A stretch of 64,000 bases of DNA, from contig OY743168.1 in assembly GCA_963555705.1 (NCBI GenBank), forward strand, positions 95,830,925 through 95,894,924, given 5' to 3'. Shown one piece after another: positions 21,488 through 33,118 of the stretch. The stretch comes from Ligustrum vulgare (Eukaryota > Streptophyta > Magnoliopsida > Lamiales > Oleaceae). The notes below the pieces were generated by a model. That model did not search any database and was not told the DNA's origin. It saw only the letters and a list, made by a program, of their open reading frames with translations. The stretch's first letter is position 1, and each line of letters begins with the position of its first letter. A program made the position numbers and the translations under genes.

Positions 21488-24400
21488 TGCTATGTTTTTG
21501 GAAAACCCGGTCATTGGGCCAAGGTGTGCAGGCATAAGAATAAATCCAATGGTGAACATAAAATAAACTCCATTGAAGATGACAACATCGTGGCTACAAT
21601 ATGTGAAGTCAACACTATAAAAGGAAAGGTTCAAGGATGGTGGTATGACACTTGTGCCACCATACATGTGTGTTATGATAAGTCTTTATTTAAAACTTAT
21701 CATGACTTGGAAGATGGACATGAAATACAAATGGGTAATGAAGGCCGCTCCAAAGTGGTTGGAAAAGGAAGTGTAGACATCATCTTCATATTCGGAAAAA
21801 CCGTTACTCTCACTAATGTATTCCATGTTCCGGACATGAATAGGAACCTAGTTAGTGGTGATCTTTTGGGAAAACCTGGAATCAAAAGTGTTTATGAATC
21901 CGGTAAACTTGTATTATCCCGTAATGGGATCTTTGTTGGAAAGGGCTATTCTAGTGATGGAATGGTCAAACTATGTACCGTTGACAATAAAAATATGAAT
22001 AAAGTGAGATCTGCTTATATGCTTGACTCCTTTACTTTGTGGCATGGTAGATTAGGGCATATAGGCAATAATTCTATGAAAAGAATGAAAATGTGTGACT
22101 TAATATCTTATGATGAAAACAAAGTTTATAAATGCAAGACTTGTGTAGAATCTAAGATGATTAAGAAACATTTTCATAGTGTAACTAGAACAAATCAATT
22201 ATTAGATCTTGTGCATACTGATATTTGTGAATTAAATGGTATGTTAACAATGGGTGGAAATAGATATTTCATAACATTTATTGATGATTGTTCTAGATTT
22301 ACTTATGTTTATTTATTAAAACATAAGGATGATGCTTTTGAAACTTTCAAAGCATATAAAAATGAAGTTGAAAATCACTTGAATAAGAAAATAAAAATTC
22401 TTAGGAGTGATAGAGGAGGTGAATACTTCTCTAGTGATTTTAACTTATTTTGTGAACAACATGGCATAATTCATCAATGTAGTGCACCTAGAACACCCGA
22501 ACAAAATGGTTTGGTGGAAAGAAAAAATAGGACACTTGTTGAAATGATTAATGCAATGTTGTTATATTCTAAATTGCCATTTAATCTTTGGGGTGAAGCA
22601 TTACTTAGTGCATGTCATATATTAAATAGAGTTCCTTCAAAATTTACAAAAGTATCTCCATATGAATTATGGAAAGGAAGAAAACCAAATATTGGTTACT
22701 TCAAAGTGTGGGGGTGTCTTGCTTATTGCAAAAACGCCGATCCTAAACGAACAAAACTTGGTCCAAGAGGGATCAAATGTGTATTTGTTGGATATGCTTC
22801 AAATAGTAAAGCATATCGATTATTGAATTTGGAGGCCAATGTGATAATTGAATCACGGGAAGTAGAGTTCTTTGAGGATTCTTTATCTTCGGATAAAAAT
22901 ATTAAGGAATCAAATAAAGAGATTCCAAACTCTACAAGATCATTTGGAGAAACATCCTCTAAAGGTGTTAATGATCCTAATGAACTTCGTAGAAGCAAAA
23001 GAACTCGAAAAGAAAAAGTATTAGGACCGGATGAAATAGACTCTCAACGTATTTCTCTTTATCTTGTTGAAGGAAATACAAAGAGTGTCATTAGAACAAC
23101 ACCATATGTTCTACAAACCAAAACGGATCCTAAAACTTATAAAGAGGCTATGTCATCAAGAGATAATATTTTTTGGAAAGATGCTATAAAAGATGAAATG
23201 AATTCAATAATGTCTAACAATACTTGGGAACTTGTTGATTTACCAAATGGCTCTAAACCTATAGGATGTAAATGGGTATTTAGAAAGAAGTACGACACGG
23301 ATGGTACTCTCAATACCTTTAAAGCCCGACTAGTAGCCAAATGATATCGACAAAAGGAAGGAATAGATTATTTTGACACATATGCACCCGTGGCACGCAT
23401 TACATCTATAAGAATAATGTTTGCCTTAGCTTCCATTTATGATTTACATATACATCAAATGGATGTTAAAACAACTTTCTTGAATGGGGACCTTGATGAG
23501 GAGGTTTATATGAAACAACCTGAAGATTTTGTTCTCCCCGGAAATGAAAAGAAAGTATGCAAATTAGTTAAATCATTATATGGCTTAAAGCAAGCACCGA
23601 AAAAATGGCATGAGAAGTTCGATTTAAAAATTATGTCATTTGGATTCAAACACAATAGTGTTGATAAGTGCTTATATTCGAAGGAACATGAAAAACATGT
23701 TGTGATTATATGCCTTTATGTGGATGATATGTTGATCATAAGTAATCACATGGAAGGCATAAATGAAACAAAAAGGTTTCTATCTTCCACATTTAAAATG
23801 AAAGATCTTGGGCAAGTAGATACCATATTAGGTATCAAGGTCACAAGAAGAAATGAGGGTTTTATGCTTAATCAAACACATTATATTGAGAATGTGATTG
23901 ATAAGTTCAAGCATTTGAACATTAAAGAAGCAAACACCCCATTTGATGCAAGTATTAAACTTGTAAAAAATGATGGAAGAGCAATAGCACAACTTGAATA
24001 TGCAAGTGCTATCGAATCTCTAATGTATGCGGTCCAATGCACTAGACCGGATATAGCATTTGCGGTTAGTAAACTTAGTAGGTTTACTAGTAACCCAAGT
24101 AAGGAACATTGGAAGGAAATTGGAAGAGTTCTTGGTTATTTAAAGAAAACCAAAGATATAGGTCTCCAATATTCTCGGTTTCCGACAATCTTAGAAGGAT
24201 TTACCGATGCAAGTTGGATATCTAGTACAGGTGAGAATAAATCCACCTCAGGTTGGGTGTTTACTCTTGGAGGAGCAGCAGTCTCATGGAGATCCAAGAA
24301 ACAAACATGTATAACACACTCAACAATGGAATCCGAATTTGTAGCATTGGCAGAAGTCGGAAAAGAAGCTGAGTGGCTAAGGGATCTCTTGTATGAAATT

Positions 24401-24667
24401 CCAATAGGAGATAAGAATTTAAACTCTATTCCTATACTATGTGATAGTCAAGCCACTTTAGCAAGAGCTTACAATGAAGTATACAATGGAAAGTCTAGAC
24501 ATATTAGTCTAAGACATGACTATGTAAGGAAATTGATCAAAGATGGAACAATTTCAATCACTTATGTAAAATCAAGTGATAATTTAGCGGATCCACTAAC
24601 AAAACCACTCACTAAGGAATTAGTGAGAACCACATCGAGTAGGATGGGGTTAAAACTTCTTAATTAA
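21488..24667 (+). pseudogene. Copia pol (PR-IN-RT-RH) with one nonsense codon and altered motifs
   Basis: One frame from 21,488 to the stop at 24,667, broken only by TGA at 23,342-23,344. Domains in order: zinc knuckle CYVFGKPGHWAKVC with its second Cys replaced by Phe; protease WWYDTCATIH, where the usual D-S/T-G reads D-T-C; GAG-pre-integrase LWHGRLGHIG near 22,037; integrase D, D, E (HTDICE, SDRGGEY, NGLVERKN); RT with [11 protein letters not shown] near 23,457 and YVDD at 23,717; RNase H FTDASWIS near 24,200 and TMESEFVAL near 24,325. The RT, integrase and RNase H parts are well kept, whereas the knuckle and protease have lost key residues. Confidence 0.9.
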
Positions 24668-25205
24668 AGATCCACCAATGATGGCAACCCTACCTAAACT
24701 TACTAAAAGGTACATTTTAGGTTCAAATGGTAAAAACAAGTCATTCGATAAGTGGATAGTATTCAACATTTACAAAATAAGTGTTGGTTGTCATAGAAAA
24801 TGAGGGATAAGTTTTTAAACTTTTAATAAAGTTCGGATCAATAGGATCAAGTATCTATAAATATGACAAAGATACTGGAAGAACTTTACCTATATGAATT
24901 TAGAGATGGTGCCGTCTCGATAGAGAGTTCGAAGTTTCTCTTAAAAATTTATGAATAGGATGAGCACAAGGCCATAAAAGTGTTAAGCGTGTTATGAAAA
25001 ATATAAGAACACAATGATACTTGTGTGTGTAATCTCACCGGTTTCATTACAAAGGAATAATAGGTTCAAAGCTTTTATGTCACCTAGAATCTCAATGATA
25101 CCTTGTGATTGATTACACTATGGATAGATTCAAATCGAAAGATATCTATTCCTTATGCATAAGTATTGAAAATTTATCAAAAATGCATTTTGAACAGTGG
25201 GGGAT
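24668..25205 (+). other. Copia 3' untranslated internal region
   Basis: About 540 noncoding bases between the pol stop and the 3' LTR, ending in the purine tract gtgggggat right before TGTTGG. Confidence 0.8.
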
Positions 25206-25856
25206 TGTTGGATATATATGTGTGTGTGTGTGTGTGTTCAAAATGATTAATGATAAATAAAGGAATGATTTTGAAAAGAAACGGAAATGAAAAATCAAAG
25301 GTGGCATCATTTATAACCGCGCGACCGCAAGGTACAAAAACCGTGCGACCACACGTCGTTTTTGACGTGGAATTTTTGGGTAGAACCATGCGACCGCACG
25401 ATGGTTCAACCATGCGGTCGCACGGTATAAAATTTTGACCGTTAATTATTTGAATTTGACACCTTTTGGAGAAACATTCCACCTTTTCATGGAAATATGG
25501 CACCAATTCGTGATTGGTGTTTGGATATCTATAAATAAGTGATTCTTCTTCATACCAAATAACTTTTTGACAATTTTGAATCAAGGTTGATATCCAAATT
25601 ATTCCATTTCTTCATTCCAATTTTAGTGTTCTTGTTTTTGTTTCAAGTTCTTATTTTGCTTTATTTGAACTTGAAGGAAAGACTTGATTAATCCTTCAAA
25701 CCTATTTGCAATAATCCCAAAAGCAAACTTGATCCCGGTGGGCGCAAATATATTTTGAGGACAACGTGTTTCACGTGTTTTAGCCTTATATTTCCTTCAT
25801 CAATTCTTGTTATTTTTTTATCATTTTATTCATTCTCCTACACCATATTTCCAACA
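25206..25856 (+). repeat. Copia 3' LTR
   Basis: Matches the 5' LTR but with a much shorter AT run (three to four units against about 35). The CpG palindrome segment is kept with scattered substitutions, several of them C/T or G/A. Confidence 0.95.
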
Positions 25857-25861
25857 GACCT

Positions 25862-26472
25862 CTAGTTTCAGTTTCATTTGCAACCATGTTTCAATTTTGG
25901 TGAACTCAAATCAGATTTCTGTGAACTAAATTGCAGCCGGTACTTCCAATTTATGTGAATTGATATTAGATTCAGATCTAGTGGAACTATGAGCTCCGAT
26001 TCAGATTTTTATTCCAGCGCACATCAGGAGCTGCACGTGAGGCAGTGCAGCACGCAAAAGTCATCACGCGCGAGGTGTTACAGCGCGCAACAGGGATCGC
26101 GTGCCCCCTATTGCGTGTGGAGCTTCTGCTGCTGCCACCGTAATTGCCTCTGGCTCCGTCGCCTTCGTAACTGTCCCCTACTCTTGTGGGCGGTGACGAC
26201 GTCTGCGACGCTTGCTCTTGCATCTGACAGCAATGCAACTCCCTTCGTCTGGTTCACCGGAGAATAGGGAACTGATAAGAGAGAGAGGGGAAAGGGATGT
26301 AGAGTTGGAGAGAGAAAGAATGTTGGTACGGTTTTGTGTTAATTTAATTATATTTAATTAGTTAATTAAATGAATTAATACCAGAAATTTAGAAAAAAAA
26401 TTGTCTTGCACCAGATTTTTAAATTGTATCTTTGAAATACATTGAAATACTAGTGTCCATGTAATTTTCTCA
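25862..26472. other. Intergenic region downstream of the AlgH gene
   Basis: Continues the sequence interrupted at 19,996 by the Copia insertion. The stretch 26,000-26,265 is GC-rich with repeated gcgc words; open frames on both strands match nothing known. The AlgH 3' UTR should lie in the right-hand part. Confidence 0.5.
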
Positions 26473-27894
26473 TTACGAGACCTTTCTAGGGCCCAAAAGC
26501 CCAATAATTTCATCCCATAGCATAACATTACCCACAGTAGCAAGCCCAATAACACTAAGACTACAAGCAGCCACAGTCCAATAACAGGCCCTAATCTCAT
26601 CCCTAAGCTGTTCTCTTTTCCAAGCACAACATCCATCAAAAAACTTGAAATCCTCTACTTGTACCTTATCCCTCTTCACCATTTCAGCAGCACAGCCCAC
26701 ACTCTCTTTCGTCCCAAAGTACAACCCTTTCATTACCTCGTCGAAAATCCCACTATTCCCGACCGAATCGTTCCCCTTTTTCGGGGTTACGAGAAAAAGC
26801 CCTTCTTCCAATGGTCCCCCAAAGAATAAGGGCCTATCGGAAAAGGTACCTGATACATCGAGTGTCGATGAGCCCATTTCCTTAATGGACATGAGTGATG
26901 ACCTGTTGAGTATAACACCAGTTGGGCCTATTGGGCCGGTTGATAAGACAAGGATCACTGTCTTTTCAAAAATGTGGACCCCATTTAGCTTTTCTGTCGC
27001 AATCAATAGGCACCCCTTTTCGGGTTCATGGATGGCGTGGGCCCATTTGTCTCCAATTGTGTTTGGTTGAGGCTGAGAAACAATGGCGTCTTGATCAACC
27101 ACTAAAGAAGGCTCTACTTTCTTTAGGGCTAGATCGCGGGCAATTAGGCCTGCTCTGAATGCTCGCCAGTCAGTGTTAATAGAAGGCATCGACTCGTCTT
27201 GAGGAGAAGATGATGGTAAACCCAATTGACAACCTGTGATCAGTAAGATATTCGTTAATATCTAATATTTAATATCAATCTAGATGTCAGGTATAAAAGC
27301 AACACACTGTCCCCATCCAAATAAGGGGTGAAATTATCTCAAAGTGTAGATGCATCAGTGCAAGGTCGCAAGGCTGGTCTTGATTTTGAGTACCATGTAC
27401 GACAATTTGAAATGCTGACTTATTAAAAAGTTTTGTGCCCTATATTCGATTTTTCTTTAAGTGTCTTAAAAAAAATGATGCCCTTTGTGGTCACACCTCT
27501 CACACACTCTCAGGGCAGCCTCTGCAAGGCCGAGTGGTTGGCATTGAAAGTTGAACCCAATCAATAGGTTCACCTAACACAAACTTATGCCTTAAAAAAG
27601 CTAATTTGCTTTACTTGTGTTGTCGATGGAACTGATCGAACTATTCATTCCACAAAAAAGCTTTACCACAAGATTTGATACCAATGCTATATGTTTCGAT
27701 CTCAATTATTTTCAAAAGATAGCATACGAAAAACTGAAAAAACATATAGTGAACTTACGAGGTACATAAAATGGAATCGGCGATTTTCTGCGCTGATTTT
27801 GAATATGATTTTTTGTTGTAAGTTTTCCCTTGATTGACGGAAGAACTTCAATGGTTTTCGTAAAGGAGTTGGAAGAGAGAAAACAAGCTTCCAT
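26473..27894 (-). CDS. AlgH / UPF0301 (DUF179) family protein, probably plastid-targeted
   Basis: Two exons, 27,894-27,759 and 27,233-26,473, joined across a 525-bp GT-AG intron (phase 1), give 298 aa. The start ATG at 27,894 sits in ccaccATGG. Exon 1 (MEACFLSSNSFTKTIEVLPS...) is Ser/Thr/Lys-rich with few acidic residues, like a plastid transit peptide. Exon 2 carries the AlgH fold: DWRAFRAGLIARD, GCLLIATEKL, GPTGVILNR, PLFFGGPLEEGLF, then the C-terminal helices (WKREQLRDEIRACYW). The biochemical role of plant members is not established, and the bacterial name AlgH does not prove regulation of transcription. The frame is intact. A Copia element sits about 600 bp past its 3' end. Confidence 0.9.
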
Positions 27895-28987
27895 GGTGGT
27901 TTACTCGATAGCTCTGTGTTGAACTTGAAGTGAAATAAGTACAAAAACATTTCGGGATAATGGATATGGGATATAGCCTCAAGGATAAGAAAATAGTTAG
28001 ATTTTAGTTGTACAAGAAGTTAGGTTAAATCTGCACCACGAATTGGTGTTGAGCCCATAATGTCCTAATAGGATGTTTTTTGTTCTCAGCTTATATTTTG
28101 ATTATTGTTTAGTCCTTTATTGGATTTTGATTTGAGGTGGAATGCTTCTACCCACTTCTTTGTGCATACTTGTGGCGACATTTCCGCCGCTTATTAATTA
28201 TTGAGCACAAAGCAAAATTCTATCAACTTTTCGACCGATTAACTTCAGCTTTAATCACATTTAATGAAACTCATAATGTTGATCAACTTTTCGATCACAC
28301 AATTTGTTATCTTTTATCAAAATCTATCAAAATTTTTATCAAAAGTTTTGTCCAATAACCCTAAATGTGGACGATTTTCATATTGGAAACTAATAGTTCA
28401 ACTTTAAAATATGTTTGGGAGTTGTTTATATTCTGTTTAAAGTTTGAATACATAAAACTTAGTGATAAAAATAAGTAGATAGTACATGCAAATCTAATGA
28501 AATGTGTGGATAAATTTTTTGATAAATTATAAACGTGTGCCAAGCAAGAGCTCTTTTTAGACGATAGGCCAATCCCACATTCAACAAGAGTTTATTATTT
28601 ACTTTAGATCAGAAAACAATACAATCCCGAAACTCTCAAAAAGAACATGTAACATTTCGATTTTTTGTGATTGCTAAGAATTTTTCGAAAATTTTTAGGG
28701 TTTTTGAAAATGCAAAAGTTTTGGTGTCGAAGTTTGCTTTTGTTTGGTTGAGATTGATTGATTGTTGAATTTAATTTAGATTAAAATTTTGATTTTAATT
28801 TGTATCAATAAGTGCTAAAATTTCAGTTGTGTACTCATTTTGCAGATATTGTGCAAAGTGGATAAGAACGATTATTATTGGGTACACAATAATAATACTG
28901 AATAATTAAGGCCAATAGAATTTCGTCAAGGAGGGTCACATATTATTTTAACAAAATTTCATAATTATATTTACAATCTTGCTACAA
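27895..28987. other. AT-rich intergenic region upstream of the AlgH gene
   Basis: Holds the AlgH promoter side. No other gene is visible. Short AT-rich repeats such as caaaatctatcaaaattttt near 28,318 occur. Confidence 0.5.
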
Positions 28988-29113
28988 TCACAATCTCACT
29001 CACAATGTGGGTGACAATTCACTCACATTGGAGTGGGACCCTCAAAATTTGAATTTTGAGGGTCCCACTCCAATGTGAGTGAATTGTCACCCACATTGTG
29101 AGTGAGATTGTGA
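28988..29113. repeat. Perfect 62-bp inverted repeat with 2-bp spacer
   Basis: Left arm 28,988-29,049 (starts tcacaatctcactcacaatg) and right arm 29,052-29,113 are exact reverse complements; I checked all 62 positions. The spacer is tg. Outer flanks show only weak, interrupted pairing. RNA from either strand would form one long uninterrupted hairpin. Confidence 0.95.
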
Positions 29114-29289
29114 AACAAGAATAATTCTTATATTTATACCTATGACCCCACTCTTATAAATAGGGACCCATTTCCAATTGAAAATCAGCTTATATAAGCT
29201 AGTTGATCTACTAGAAAGGTATTTATCTTTAATTAATGATTTTAATTACTTTTATATATGTTAATATTACAGAAACAACATAGAAATTC

Positions 29290-29690
29290 CAGTGTTTAGA
29301 AAATCGAAAAAGGTAACGGATCAAGGGTCAAAAGATTCGACTGGATTGAATCGCAGTTGAACCGGTTTCAATTAAAACATCAAAAATTATTTCAAAAATC
29401 ACAAAATTTTCTAAAAAATAAGTTATTTTACAAATAAATTAATATTTACTTATTTAGAAAAATAAAATTATACACAAAACTAGCTCAAAATAACTAAAGA
29501 AAAACAAAACAACAAAAAAAAAAAAACTGAAAATCGAGTTGAAAAACTTGCCGGTTCTTGATTTTCCCGGTTGAACCGGTTGAAAACCGAGTTTCCCGAC
29601 CGGTTTTTGAGGTGAATCGGACCAGTTTTTCGATCGGTTCCCAATTTTCTCGATTGAAACAAACGGTCCAGTTCGATTTTCTAAACATTG
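29290..29690. mobile_element. Non-autonomous hAT element (401 bp)
   Basis: Terminal inverted repeats CAGTGTTTAGAAAATCGAA and CAATGTTTAGAAAATCGAA (18 of 19 identical), flanked by agaaattc (29,282-29,289) and agaaatac (29,691-29,698), an 8-bp target duplication with one mismatch. The interior has ccggtt-rich segments and no coding capacity. Confidence 0.75.
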
Positions 29691-30513
29691 AGAAATACAA
29701 CGTTGGACGTGGGAATACCAAGGAGTGAAAAATCCTAGATGCCTGCGACACCTTCCGTATTGTAGGGACTCAATTATACGTAAGTCGATTTCAATTTCAG
29801 TGCAAAATATGTACTAGTTTTTGGCTTTTGCATTTGCATTTGCATTTGTGATTCACTTGTTCCTACGTGGCATCGATTACTTCGTGATATTATTGGATAT
29901 AATATATACTTGCGTGTTAATGAAAATTTTGTGTTATGTTAGGCATGTGTGGCATGTCTGTTTTCAAAATTTCTAACATACTTAAAGCACACCCCCCCCC
30001 GCCCCCCCCCCCCCCCCCCCCGCCACACAACGGATTTGACCTATCAATATTGATTCCTCCTCTTGCGATCAACAATAAAATTTGCACAAGATTGGAGAGA
30101 GCTCAAACAGAGGATTTACTTTATTTTTCCCCTCTACCTTAAAAGAGGGAATCCTTCTATCACTATTCATAATTGTCACATGCGTTTTCACACTTGACCC
30201 TTGTTTGATTTTCATTATAATTTTCTTATTTTTCTACTGTACTCAATTTTAATCATTCATTAAAAGTTAAGTCCATAATTTTTGACTTTTCAACCAAATT
30301 TCAACCATCCATACTTTTAAAACTCACTATTCATTTAAAAAAAACTCATTTTAAACAATACCAAACACACTCTTAGCTGGTTCAATACTTTTCATTAACT
30401 GATTTCACATAATGCCACGTGCATATCTCATCCCAACATACAAAAAAATATCTTCTTCCAGATCTACAATATATATTTTTGCTTGTATCGACCTTGCACT
30501 AAATGGCTAATAC
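29691..30513. other. Intergenic stretch with poly-C tract and a MITE-like insertion
   Basis: Contains the C tract at 29,990-30,022. A probable MITE at about 30,199-30,376 has ends near cccttgtttgattttc and its rough complement ccaaacacactcttag. No gene is seen. Confidence 0.5.
29990..30022. repeat. Poly-C tract
   Basis: Thirty or so cytosines with two interrupting G. The exact length is likely uncertain in any assembly. Confidence 0.9.
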
Positions 30514-31536
30514 TGATAAGTGTGTTTTATACACTTATACATCTCAATTAGAATAAATTATTATCATTTTAGAATATATGCCATTTAATTTGTGTTTATC
30601 TATTTACTTTGCAGAAAATAACCCAAAAAGATGAAGAATGAAGTATTTGATGAGAAAAATGCATAATTGGATGTTGATTGAAGCTAAAACGAGCAATTGA
30701 TAAGTTTGTGACGTCAATCGAAAAGATGCAATGTGCCAAAATGAACGAATCAGAGGTTGGAGGACCTAATTGAATGAATAAGAGCTTAAATGGGAAAATC
30801 GAGAAGAAGATAAAGTTTGGGGACTAAATTACAACAATTGAAAGTTGAGGACTGAATGTGCAATTAAAAGTCAGGGACCAACTTACACAGCCGAGAAAAG
30901 ATGGAAGTCGTGATCGCTGGATACGTGCCGCGCGATCGCGAGATGGTGCGAAAATATAACCCGAGAGTTTTAGGGTCAAGCACGGGATCACTAGGGTTGA
31001 AGCCAAGCGATCGCGCAGTTATCCGACTGGGCCGACTGTGGGCTTTTTCTCGCGATTTTCAACAGAAGTTTCTCTTTCTTGACCTAGGTTTCTCCAAAAC
31101 CTATATATACAATATAAGAGGTACGAGATCTAGATAAGGAATATTCGGACCCTTTGTAGAGATACAATGTTGACTTATTTAGGTAGGATTGATTTAAACT
31201 CGAGAGAGAAATCTCAATTTGAATCAGTGAATTCGATCGATCACATATTTAGAAAATAAAATCCGGAATTTAAATTAATTTAATTGGTTAGGTGAAATCG
31301 TGAATTCCAACCACTTTACAATAATCTTTTAAAACAAAACAATTTCAAAATTTAATTATTTAATTCATCTTCTTAGTTTTAATTTAAAACATCAGATTCA
31401 TTTGTTCGTTCAAATAAAGTGTAGAACTAAAATATTTCGGTAATTAATAACAGTCCTCGTGGGACGATAATCCGGACTTCTAGGTCAACTTTATTACTTC
31501 TCACGACCCGTGCACTTGCGGGAATATTTCGCATCA
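30514..31536 (+). repeat. Probable solo LTR of a Gypsy-type element
   Basis: Starts TGATAAGTGTGTTTTATACA and ends ...TTCGCATCA after gtgcacttgcggga, the form seen in plant Athila/Tat-like LTRs. A CpG-rich palindromic segment (gcgatcgcg, 30,930-31,016) is followed by a TATA-like ctatatataca near 31,101. No partner LTR or internal sequence is in the window. The 5-bp flanks aatac and cgaga do not match, so either an end is misplaced or the duplication is lost. Confidence 0.6.
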
Positions 31537-32139
31537 CGAGATATCTTACTTTCTCCTCTCATTGTCTTCATCTTCACAGTTGAAAAGCCCACGGTTTTCG
31601 CACAATCAACAGTTCAGACGTCTGAAATCACTCATCACCGATCGACGATCAGACACCGATCCCTCTACTACTATTCACAATTGTCACAGCCGTTTTCACA
31701 TATAGATGGTTCAGTACTTTTCATTAATCGCGAGGTAATCTTCTTATTATTTGTTTTTATTCAATTAAACTTAGTCTAGGGTTGTTTTCCTTTTGAAAAT
31801 TTGTTGTTCTGAACTTTAATTCCAAATTAGTTCGAGCTTCGAATTTCAATATGCTAATTTCTTATATTATTTATTTATTTATTTTTATAATTTCTTGAAA
31901 TTCAATACGCTAATTTATAATTTTATTTTCAATAAGATTATTGTTTCGGTTGAACTTTGATGCTGATTTATTATATAATGTATATTCTCTCGTGCATTTA
32001 TATTGTTGTATGGTCTATGGAATTTTGCAGTTCGATTGGTTATTGACTAAATGAATGGTGTAAAGAATGGCACTTTTATGCACTGCTGTCTAATAGAAGA
32101 AACTGGAAAGTGTTAATAAATGTGAAATTTTCATTGCAG
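31537..32139. other. Intergenic stretch left of the Rab7 pseudogene
   Basis: No supportable gene. 31,660-31,730 resembles 30,160-30,400 (with the MITE removed), so the bases around the solo LTR are partly duplicated. Confidence 0.5.
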
Positions 32140-33118
32140 GCCAACCCATCAGATTTATCCAAATAATTTTTCCTTTTTTTTTTTTATTGGAAACAAGGTT
32201 GATGTAGATGGTGAAAGTAACAGAGTGGTAATCTTCTTTCCAATTTCTCTCCTTTTAGATCATTTAATATTTTTATGCTTTTTTCCAATTGGGTGGATTG
32301 GTTGGAGCAGTGCATATTTACTGCAAGTAGCTATAAAGCAAAATTTGTAATATCAAGTATTAAGGTCAAGTAGAACTATTAACTAAATGCATAGAATGTC
32401 TACCAATAATGAAGCAATTTTTGAAAAGAAGGGCAGTGCACATGTATGATATGAATCATTGTGGGAGGGATTTTATATAATCATAAGATTTCTATCAAGT
32501 CAAAGGGCAAGTTCTACAGTTACGCTTCGTGGTAGTGAGTGTGTTGGATTGTTAAAAGATATAGTGTTCGCATGATTAAAATAGTAGAAATGAAGTGCAA
32601 GATTATATCTAGATGGATAAGATACAAAATAAAAATATCCATCAAAACATGGATGTATCCCAAGAACGACTACTGTGAAATAGTTGGGATATATCTTAAG
32701 GCCTAAATAAGTTTTATGTCGTGAGCAATGAGATCTTATTAGAACATGTTGAAGAGGGTGAATTACTTCCAATTTGATAGGGCTCGATCTGGTTGATTAA
32801 AGTGATAAAAAAAATGTAATTGATCAAAAGTTTTTATGAACATGTAAATTGTTGGGGGTGGGGGAACTCTTTGAAGTTTTCGCTTCTTCCAAGTTATTTT
32901 TATTTGTTTTCAATAATTATAATATCTATTATTTTTTGTGATGGATGACATGAAAATGCTTATTGCACCATTGCAGGTATGTGAGGAAAAAAAACTCGGT
33001 CATGTTGTCTCAAAAGGGAATATCCCATGCTTCGAGACGTGTGCCAAGGCATCAATGTTGAAGAAGCTTTCCAAGTCATTGCCAAGAATGCCCTCAAGAG
33101 TGGTGAAGAAGAACAGAT
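32140..33118 (+). pseudogene. Rab7-type (RABG3) small GTPase fragment, two exons
   Basis: Two exon-like blocks with kept splice borders: 32,140-32,227 (ANPSD, then, after a stop and a T-rich insertion, GNKVDVDGESNRV) and 32,977-33,118 (VCEEKKLGHVVSKGNIPCFE, then a shift into INVEEAFQVIAKNALKSGEE). These match the NKxD guanine-binding loop and the ETSAK loop region of plant Rab7 GTPases. The usual ETSAKEG reads ETCAK followed by a frameshift. P-loop and switch exons upstream, and the prenylated Cys-rich tail downstream, are missing. The retained introns show it is a genomic duplicate. It cannot encode a GTPase. Confidence 0.8.

Larger units (their letters stand above)
19997..25856 (+). mobile_element. 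Full-length Ty1/Copia LTR retrotransposon
   Basis: A 708-bp 5' LTR and a 651-bp 3' LTR, both TGTTGG...CAACA, bracket gag and pol. Flanking gacct at 19,992-19,996 and 25,857-25,861 is a perfect 5-bp target duplication. By eye the LTRs differ at about 20 positions outside the microsatellite, so the insertion is neither brand new nor ancient. A gag frameshift, a gag-pol shift, a pol nonsense codon and altered catalytic residues make it non-autonomous now. Confidence 0.95.
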
